NCBI GenBank assembly: GCA_002363515.1
Contig: DEVX01000079.1
Location: forward strand, 1-32,176
Direction of reading: 5' to 3'
Source: Candidatus Saccharibacteria bacterium UBA3225
Lineage (GTDB): Bacteria > Patescibacteriota > Saccharimonadia > Saccharimonadales > Saccharimonadaceae
DNA length: 32,176 bases
The notes beneath the pieces were generated by a model. It was not told the origin of the DNA and made no database searches. It worked only from the letters and a program-made list of their open reading frames with translations. Shown here in pieces: positions 27,792-32,176 of this stretch (within the stretch, counting starts at the first letter, position 1; each line of letters starts with the position of its first letter). The position numbers and the translations under genes are program-made.

Positions 27792-28250
27792 ATGATAGGA
27801 GCACATTTCGAAGATGTCGCGAATCAAACCCTTGAAAATGTCGGAGAGTACGCTAGTGCTTTAAAGATGTCACGCTATATAGTGTGCCTGAATGTATTGA
27901 AGCCTCCCGAGATCAATGGTGGCATTCAGAAACTCAATCCGGCATATTCCAAAACGGTCGCTTCTGACGATGCTGAAATCAGTAAGGGATTCTGTATGGT
28001 CGTACAATTCCGCACCGCCCAAAAGCACCGTAGTCGTTTTTGCTATATTGACGACAAGCCCATGAGATGGGGGGAATCTCCGCTGGTGGCGAAATATGCC
28101 AAGTTTACAGAGGAGGGGGCAACATACTCTGTTGCTGTGGGGGTAATAGGCGGGACTGCCAAAGAAAACACATCGATGGCTGACAAGATTTTCAACGTAA
28201 TCGGACAAAACAATATCGATTTGCGCGACATTAGACTCCCTGGCAGTTAA
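27792..28250 (+). CDS. Unknown soluble protein, 152 residues
   Basis: Not recognised. There is no signal peptide or membrane helix. The sequence looks like a single alpha/beta domain (YIVCLNVLKPPEINGGIQKL, FCMVVQFRTAQKHRSRFCYI, TYSVAVGVIGGTAKENTSMA). It has a full-length Shine-Dalgarno, a TATAAT box and its own terminator, and is convergent with another orphan gene. Base composition is richer in GC than the helicase beside it by eye. The expression signals make a real gene likely though no function can be given. Confidence 0.8.
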   Translation: MIGAHFEDVANQTLENVGEYASALKMSRYIVCLNVLKPPEINGGIQKLNPAYSKTVASDDAEISKGFCMVVQFRTAQKHRSRFCYIDDKPMRWGESPLVAKYAKFTEEGATYSVAVGVIGGTAKENTSMADKIFNVIGQNNIDLRDIRLPGS

Positions 28251-28262
28251 ATAACCAGGAGT

Positions 28263-28290
28263 AGCCGACCCTGCACAGAGTCGGCTTTTT
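28263..28290 (+). terminator. Terminator of the 27792 gene
   Basis: AGCCGAC pairs with GTCGGCT around a 10-base loop, then TTTT, 12 bases after the stop. Confidence 0.88.
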
Positions 28291-28297
28291 AATTCTT

Positions 28298-28332
28298 AAA
28301 AAATCCCCCAAACCTTGTCTCGATTGGGGGGG
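28298..28332 (-). terminator. Terminator of the 28360 gene
   Basis: On the minus strand CCCCCAA pairs with TTGGGGG (followed on that strand by ATTTTTT). Confidence 0.85.
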
Positions 28333-28333
28333 T

Positions 28334-28343
28334 AACTATAGTT
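28334..28343. repeat. Palindrome AACTATAGTT, copy 1
   Basis: A self-complementary 10-mer in the 3' untranslated part of the 28360 gene. A second copy sits in that gene's promoter; both are preceded by T. Confidence 0.5.
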
Positions 28344-28359
28344 GCTACTATGGGAACAT

Positions 28360-28902
28360 TCAAGACAGCTCAATGCAATAAATCGATGAGCAATCCAGAA
28401 GAGTCCCATAGACCATCTTGACGTACGGATCGGATTCGAAGAGATTTTTTAAGTTTCTGCGGCGAAAATGCGGCAAGCATTCATTGATCGAATCTACAAT
28501 TTCACGCATCATGGCTACTTCGTCTATTTCATGCTGATTATTCAGGGACGGCTCTATTGCCACTACTACGTGACCATAAGAGTGTTTATTCGATCCGATA
28601 TCTAGGATTAGCCCTGGCGTCTCGCGCGTATCGAAAGTTGCGAGAGAATGCGACGACTTTTTGGCAGACGTGGCTATCTTTGTAGTTCGATTCACCAGAT
28701 GTTCTCTTATCCTGTCCGCCTGAGGGCATTGACTGGCAGACTTAACCGAAACATAGCGCGGAAAAGATGCACTATTATTGAGGTCGCCATCAACCGCAAC
28801 AGCAACGGCAGCTTTTGACGCGATTGCTTTATCAAAAATACGTTGCGTCAAGGCGACGAACTGATTAGATAAAGAATTGAGCGTTTCCTTTTTTCTGTCC
28901 AT
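28360..28902 (-). CDS. Unknown soluble protein, 180 residues
   Basis: Not recognised. I choose ATG at 28902 over the longer TTG frame at 28926 because GGAGGTG lies 5 bases ahead of this ATG and inside the longer frame. No membrane helix or signal is present. The protein appears alpha/beta with hydrophobic strands (SKAAVAVAVDGDL, PGLILDIGSNK, YGHVVVAIEPSL) and a helical C-terminal part (EVAMMREIVDSINECL). It ends in TGA, showing TGA termination in this accessory region. Promoter and terminator are its own, and the 10-base palindrome AACTATAGTT flanks it on both sides. Confidence 0.78.
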   Translation of the reverse strand: MDRKKETLNSLSNQFVALTQRIFDKAIASKAAVAVAVDGDLNNSASFPRYVSVKSASQCPQADRIREHLVNRTTKIATSAKKSSHSLATFDTRETPGLILDIGSNKHSYGHVVVAIEPSLNNQHEIDEVAMMREIVDSINECLPHFRRRNLKNLFESDPYVKMVYGTLLDCSSIYCIELS

Positions 28903-28925
28903 ATGACACCTCCAGACAAAAAACA

Positions 28926-28931
28926 ATTATA
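28926..28931 (-). promoter_or_regulatory. -10 element of the 28360 gene
   Basis: TATAAT on the minus strand with the AACTATAGTT palindrome directly upstream in the spacer; the -35 (TTCGTT at 17 bases) is poor, which fits a regulated promoter. Confidence 0.5.
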
Positions 28932-28940
28932 ACTATAGTT
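28931..28940. repeat. Palindrome AACTATAGTT, copy 2
   Basis: Lies in the spacer of the 28360 gene promoter and overlaps the first base of its -10. It may be an operator. Confidence 0.5.
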
Positions 28941-29021
28941 TTCTAAAGAACGAAAAAGCACCTTGTGCTTAAGTCCATTTTACAGAATAACATTTTTACG
29001 CCAATATGGCAACCGGGTAGA

Positions 29022-29050
29022 TTGACTTTTCATGCAAACTATGATACAAT
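29022..29050 (+). promoter_or_regulatory. Promoter of the 33-codon ORF and MFS gene
   Basis: TTGACT (29022-29027), 17 bases, TACAAT (29045-29050). The ATG of the small ORF is at 29057, exactly 6 bases on. Confidence 0.88.
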
Positions 29051-29056
29051 TACCTT

Positions 29057-29158
29057 ATGAATATTAATGTTTTTGCATACTGGTTTCACGTTGTAGCTGT
29101 CGCCCTTGCAGGCGTACATTTTGCTACACTTCGTATTCCCGTTGCAGAAACTGTCTAA
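29057..29158 (+). CDS. Leaderless 33-residue ORF ahead of the MFS transporter, possible leader peptide
   Basis: ATG at 29057 to TAA at 29158 gives MNINVFAYWFHVVAVALAGV followed by 13 more residues. The N-terminal 25 residues are hydrophobic and aromatic, so it could be a small membrane peptide. The promoter places the transcription start on its ATG, leaving no ribosome site. It is followed by a 140-base leader with two hairpins and then the MFS gene. Two roles are possible: a regulatory leader peptide whose translation controls the transporter, or an independent small membrane protein. The promoter position argues that it is translated. Confidence 0.55.
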   Translation: MNINVFAYWFHVVAVALAGVHFATLRIPVAETV

Positions 29159-29169
29159 TTCTTGTAAAA

Positions 29170-29258
29170 CTAGATAAGTTTCAAAAGCGACTTATCTAGA
29201 AAAAAACATCCCCCTATCGCCTTTGAAGTTTATCTAGCCGTATAAAAAAGACGGCTGG
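29170..29258 (+). promoter_or_regulatory. Foldable leader of the MFS gene (alternative hairpins)
   Basis: CTAGATAAGT (29170-29179) pairs perfectly with ACTTATCTAG (29190-29199), but nearly as well with GTTTATCTAG (29228-29237). The second choice breaks a further hairpin, CTAGCCGT (29234-29241) with ACGGCTGG (29251-29258). Between them ATCCCCCT (29208-29215) can pair with the ribosome site AGGAGGGAT (29286-29294) with one bulge. No T-tract follows, so these are not ordinary terminators. Confidence 0.45.
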
Positions 29259-29298
29259 CACTTTAATAATATACGCAACTTGGAAAGGAGGGATTCTA

Positions 29299-30465
29299 AT
29301 GCATAAAGATGATCCAATGCGCAACTTGCGTCTAGTTATTCTAGAATCGGCGGCGACGGCCGGAATCTTAGCTGTACCGATCATGACGCCATTCTACTTA
29401 AGCATCGGCCTAAATCAGGAGCAAATTGCGATGTCGCAGATGGCCTTTACGGCTGCCACGATGATTCTCAATCTCCCCTTAGGCTGGATAGCTGATCGCT
29501 TCAGCCGTAAGTGGGCCAATGTCATTGGCGACTCAATAGTTGCCATCTCATTGTTACTCTACTCTACTGCTCAGAGTTTCTGGTTCGTCGTTCTTTGCGA
29601 AACGCTGTGCGGAGTAGGAAATGCTCTTTCTCAAGGAGTAGATTCAACCCTGCTAAAGCATTTCTCGGAAAAAATCGACGACTCTGGCCAGATATTCAGG
29701 AGCAAATATGCTAAGATGGCCTCTTATCGCCAGATTACAACGCTAATCATATTATTGCTTGGTGGGCCAATTGGCGCAATTAGTTTCCGCTTAGCCATAG
29801 CAGCATCGGCAATAAACCATTTTATCGGCGCTTTCGTGAGCTTACTAATTGTCGACGACAGCGAGCGGCTCAGCGCAACGAGCAATCCGCTTTCGGAAAT
29901 CGTAGCATTAGTGAAGCGAAACATGAATAGCCGCAAGCTCAGAGTCTGCATTGCAGCCTATGCAGTAGCGCGCGAAATTACGCATGGCATTATTTGGGTT
30001 TTTACACCATTAATGCTCCAAGTCGGCGTTCCGTTGGCCGTAATTTCAGTAGGTTGGGCGATTAATTACGCCATAGCATATCTGGGGACTAGACTTGCGC
30101 GCCGCTTCGCGCCAAAAATGAAAGATTGGCAGCTATTTATTGTGCCGATTGCGCTGGCTAGCTTTGCGAGCATAATAATGTATCTCAACCTGAATACTAT
30201 CACTATTTGCCTCTATGCTTGCTTCGGATTAGCTCAGGGCTGAAGTTCCGCCACAATGATGCCGCTCGTAAAAGAGCACATCCGTGCAGCCGAGCAAAGC
30301 TCAGTCGAATCTTTGGCGCGCGTCATCGCCCAGCTACTCTACATTGTAGCGGTGTGGGTTGTTAACCGCGCAGCGAACATTCGGTTAGAATATTCTCTGT
30401 TGGCGACGGTGGCCATTTTTGTGCCACTTGCTATTCCGATTGCCTACAAGTTGCGTAAAGAATAA
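29299..30465 (+). pseudogene. MFS transporter interrupted by one in-frame TGA
   Basis: The frame runs from ATG 29299 (ribosome site AAAGGAGGG) to TAA at 30465 and contains TGA at 30241-30243. Read through, it gives 388 positions, a normal length for a 12-helix major facilitator. The first part ends at residue 314 in FGLAQG; the part after the stop (SSATMMPLVKEH, then two helices) continues the fold in the same frame. The A-like motif GWIADRFSRKW after helix 2 is intact. The pre-stop part holds about ten helices. Substrate unknown; drug or metabolite efflux is likely. Either a recent pseudogene or a readthrough gene. It has its own promoter, leader and terminator. Confidence 0.85.
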
Positions 30466-30471
30466 AAAGCC

Positions 30472-30500
30472 ATCCCCAACCGTATAGTTGGGGATTTTTT
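30472..30500 (+). terminator. Terminator of the MFS gene
   Basis: ATCCCCAAC pairs perfectly with GTTGGGGAT around CGTATA, then a T-tract. Confidence 0.92.
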
Positions 30501-30504
30501 ATGA

Positions 30505-30510
30505 TATAAT
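30505..30510 (+). promoter_or_regulatory. -10 element of the tRNA pair
   Basis: TATAAT ends 8 bases before the first base of tRNA-Cys. No clear -35; the MFS terminator occupies that place. Confidence 0.6.
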
Positions 30511-30518
30511 GTTCGCAT

Positions 30519-30592
30519 GGTGCGTTGGCGGAGCAGTTACGCAGAGGTCTGCAAAACCTCCTAGACCAGTGCAACTCTGGTACGCACCTCCA
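30519..30592 (+). tRNA. tRNA-Cys (GCA)
   Basis: Acceptor GGTGCGT pairs with ACGCACC; anticodon stem GAGGT/ACCTC with loop CTGCAAA (anticodon GCA at 30551-30553); T stem ACCAG/CTGGT; CCA is encoded. Two elbow bases are unusual: the T loop is TGCAACT (G in place of the near-universal T55) and the D loop reads GCAGTTA (A in place of G18). Confidence 0.97.
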
Positions 30593-30606
30593 CAATTACT
30601 GTGCCT

Positions 30607-30693
30607 GCCCGAGTGGCGGAATTGGTATACGCGGCGGACTTAAAATCCGCTTCCTTTACCGGATTATGAGTTCGAGTCTCATCTCGGGCACCA
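30607..30693 (+). tRNA. tRNA-Leu (TAA)
   Basis: Acceptor GCCCGAG pairs with CTCGGGC; anticodon stem GCGGA/TCCGC with loop CTTAAAA (anticodon TAA at 30641-30643); long variable arm with a TCC/GGA stem as in class II tRNAs; T loop TTCGAGT; CCA encoded. It starts 14 bases after tRNA-Cys and shares its transcript. Confidence 0.98.
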
Positions 30694-30744
30694 GAATATT
30701 AAGCGGTGTCGGCCGCATTTATTTTTATCAAAAGGAATTATCAA

Positions 30745-31257
30745 ATGGATAAAGCTCCGGCTTCAGCTCCAGCAAAAGCTGACAAGAAAAACGAAAAATT
30801 AACCGGTTGGCTTGGTACCTACGCCGCGTTGACCGCACTCGGCGCAATGTGGACGATCATTAATCTCTTCCGCAACAACTTTGATGTGCTCGGCGATTGT
30901 GGCGGCAAGGCAAGCTCTCTTCTAAAGAAGTTCTGCGCAGACGTCACGCCACCAATCATTGCCGAAATCGTTGTCGGTTTCATCTTGGCCGCTCTCGCAG
31001 TTGTCGCTGTGATGCTGGTTTACAAACGCAAAAAGATCGCTATCCCATACGTTATCGTCTTTGAGGCGGTTGTCTTGGTCTGGAACATTATCGACTTCGC
31101 GATTGCGAATGCCGTTCTTGGCCCATGGGCAGCAAAGACTGGCATGAATGTCACTGGCAGGCTCGTTGCTAGCCTCGTAATCGCGGTTATCCAGGCTGGT
31201 ATCTGGATTCCATTCTTCATTTTCTCGAAGAAAGCCAAGCAAGAGCTCAATCAATAG
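30745..31257 (+). CDS. DUF2569-like four-helix membrane protein
   Basis: I choose the ATG at 30745 (AAAGGA ribosome site 7 bases ahead), giving 170 residues; a longer GTG frame would begin inside the tRNA spacer. After an Ala/Lys-rich N-terminus come four hydrophobic segments. LTGWLGTYAALTALG at the first and AGIWIPFFIFSKKAKQEL at the end resemble the GWL start and IWIPYF-x-S-K-R end of the DUF2569 family, whose function is unknown. A loop holds two cysteines (CGGKASSLLKKFC) that may form a disulfide. It follows two tRNAs and has a strong terminator. Confidence 0.82.
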   Translation: MDKAPASAPAKADKKNEKLTGWLGTYAALTALGAMWTIINLFRNNFDVLGDCGGKASSLLKKFCADVTPPIIAEIVVGFILAALAVVAVMLVYKRKKIAIPYVIVFEAVVLVWNIIDFAIANAVLGPWAAKTGMNVTGRLVASLVIAVIQAGIWIPFFIFSKKAKQELNQ

Positions 31258-31263
31258 TATTAC

Positions 31264-31293
31264 AAAAGACCTCCCTCGTCGGAGGTCTTTTTG
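31264..31293 (+). terminator. Terminator of the DUF2569-like gene
   Basis: AAAAGACCTCC pairs perfectly with GGAGGTCTTTT around CTCGTC, followed by T. Confidence 0.92.
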
Positions 31294-31302
31294 TGCCCAA
31301 AT

Positions 31303-31321
31303 GAAAATGAAAACCATTTTC
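31303..31321 (+). promoter_or_regulatory. Fur/Zur-box-like operator
   Basis: GAAAATGAAAACCATTTTC is an inverted repeat (GAAAATG, 5 bases, CATTTTC) and matches 15 of 19 positions of the classical Fur box GATAATGATAATCATTATC. It overlaps the presumed -35 of the regulator gene, so autoregulation is likely. Confidence 0.75.
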
Positions 31322-31339
31322 AAATTTAATAATACGCGC

Positions 31340-31345
31340 TACTAT
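31340..31345 (+). promoter_or_regulatory. -10 element of the Fur-family gene, 6 bases from ATG
   Basis: TACTAT, then AGAGAT and the ATG at 31352. The -35 (TTTTCA, 17 bases) lies at the end of the operator. Confidence 0.65.
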
Positions 31346-31351
31346 AGAGAT

Positions 31352-31741
31352 ATGACATATAACACGCGTCAAAAGAACCTGATTTTCGAGCTTATCTCTG
31401 AGCAGAGCCAGGAATTTCTTGTCAAAGACATCTATAACGAACTAATTCGTCGCGGCGAAGATCTCGGCCTTACGACGATTTATCGCGTGATTGATGAGCT
31501 TGTGGCGGCAGGAAAACTGCGCCGGAACGTTTCCGCGGACGGTACGGTGCGCTGCCAGTATCTCGCCGACTGCAAGGGGCTTGGTCACTGTTATTTGAAG
31601 TGCCAGAAGTGTGGTCGTCTCGAGCACATGGATTGCCATCTCGTCCGACAGTTAACGGATCATGTCCTCGAGGAGCATGGCTTCCGGGCCGATAAAAAAC
31701 AAATCGTAATTGGGGGAATTTGCGAAAGGTGCACGGAATGA
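31352..31741 (+). CDS. Fur-family metalloregulator, probably Zur
   Basis: I choose ATG at 31352 (129 residues); the longer frame from 31301 would begin in the operator. The protein has the winged-helix domain (TRQKNLIFELI, LTTIYRVIDELVAAGKL) and a C-terminal dimer domain with two CxxC pairs (CQKCG and CERC) for structural zinc, and HCYLKCQKCGRLEHMDC with regulatory-site residues. It overlaps the downstream ZnuA-like gene (ATGA), so the pair is an operon, which favours zinc as the signal; Fur and manganese alternatives cannot be excluded. The -10 is 6 bases ahead of the ATG, predicting a leaderless mRNA. Confidence 0.93.
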   Translation: MTYNTRQKNLIFELISEQSQEFLVKDIYNELIRRGEDLGLTTIYRVIDELVAAGKLRRNVSADGTVRCQYLADCKGLGHCYLKCQKCGRLEHMDCHLVRQLTDHVLEEHGFRADKKQIVIGGICERCTE

Positions 31742-32176
31742 AAAAACTCATAGCATTAGTAGCATTTTTAATTGTCGGAGCACTTGCGGCTGTCCTGATT
31801 ATCCCGAATCTTAACCTGACGGACGATACAATCGTGTCTTCGTCTTTTATCGGTTACGATTTTGCGCGTGCCGTGACGGGTGATACGAAAAATCTTCGTA
31901 TGCTCCTGAAGCCTGGCGTAGATATTCATAATTACGAGCCGACGCCGCAGGATATCGTTAGTATTCAGAAAGCTAAGCTCTTTATCTATATTGGTGGCGA
32001 ATCGGAAGAATGGGTTGAGCGGCTGCTCGCAGACAATGAGATTCCGGCCGAGCGCACCCTGCGCCTGATGGATTTTGTTGATTTGAAAAAAGAGGTGATT
32101 AAAGAGGGCATGGAAACCGACGAAGAAGTTGGCGAGGGCGATGAGTATGATGAACATATTTGGATGAGCCCGAAAA
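31738..32176 (+). CDS. ZnuA-like metal-binding protein of an ABC importer, C-terminus beyond window
   Basis: The start ATG overlaps the regulator's TGA (ATGA), and the frame is open to the window end. The N-terminus (MKKLIALVAFLIVGALAAVL) is a signal peptide or anchor. It then shows GYDFARAVTGDT, the metal-ligand motif GVDIHNYEPTPQDIV and, after an acidic loop (DEEVGEGDEYDE), HIWMSPK, all typical of cluster 9 solute-binding proteins for Zn or Mn. The usual His-rich loop is replaced by acidic residues. ABC permease and ATPase genes are expected just outside the window. Metal identity is inferred from the regulator next to it. Confidence 0.92.
   Translation, partial: MKKLIALVAFLIVGALAAVLIIPNLNLTDDTIVSSSFIGYDFARAVTGDTKNLRMLLKPGVDIHNYEPTPQDIVSIQKAKLFIYIGGESEEWVERLLADNEIPAERTLRLMDFVDLKKEVIKEGMETDEEVGEGDEYDEHIWMSPK

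Noticed and set aside
29170..29199. Hairpin as intrinsic terminator of the 33-codon ORF
   Set aside because: It is followed by A residues, not T, on the plus strand; on the minus strand the T-run precedes the stem.
30241..30243. Selenocysteine insertion at the MFS TGA
   Set aside because: MFS transporters have no known catalytic Sec there and no clear SECIS-like hairpin follows directly.
30706..30744. Longer GTG start of the DUF2569-like gene
   Set aside because: No ribosome site; the ATG at 30745 has AAAGGA at good spacing.
31301..31351. Longer start for the Fur-family protein
   Set aside because: The extra 17 residues come from the operator and promoter, and family proteins start near the chosen ATG.

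Overview
The window looks like a piece of a reduced, AT-leaning genome of the Candidate Phyla Radiation, most likely Candidatus Saccharibacteria (TM7). I infer this from protein features: a short prolyl-tRNA synthetase without an editing domain, a NAD+ DNA ligase whose motifs look like CPR relatives and which contains no cysteine, ClpP/ClpC under HrcA-type CIRCE operators, and many lineage-specific unknown proteins. TGA is a working stop codon at several gene ends (the genes ending at 1046, 13977, 28360 and 31741), so the standard bacterial code applies overall.

Layout. 1-9996 is a minus-strand housekeeping run: a secreted GH3 hydrolase (cut by the window edge), an ABC exporter, greA, proS, ftsK, a five-helix membrane protein and pnp with a long structured leader. 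A plus-strand orphan (10224-11057) follows, then rpsO, a two-helix protein and radA. 13342-19574 is a proteostasis block: clpP and clpC, each with a CIRCE element, enclose a membrane-anchored HExxH protein and a 648-residue unknown. Divergent from clpC lie two related single-helix proteins (19723, 20849) with nearly identical promoters and similar terminators. 21342-25303 is the overlapping operon htpX, membrane protein, ligA.

25322-30465 is the accessory part: a UvrD/helicase IV-like gene broken by two in-frame TGA codons, two convergent orphan genes, and an MFS transporter broken by one in-frame TGA and preceded by a leaderless 33-codon ORF and a foldable leader. The right end carries tRNA-Cys, tRNA-Leu, a DUF2569-like membrane protein, and a Fur/Zur-type regulator overlapping a ZnuA-like metal-binding protein.

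Two themes stand out. First, many genes have a -10 element 6 to 11 bases before the start codon (exactly 6 for clpP, radA, htpX, fur and the 33-codon ORF), which predicts leaderless or nearly leaderless mRNAs, while the orphan genes have strong Shine-Dalgarno sites and real leaders. Second, all three lesions in the two broken accessory genes are TGA and the frame stays intact beyond each, so either recent decay or UGA readthrough must be considered.
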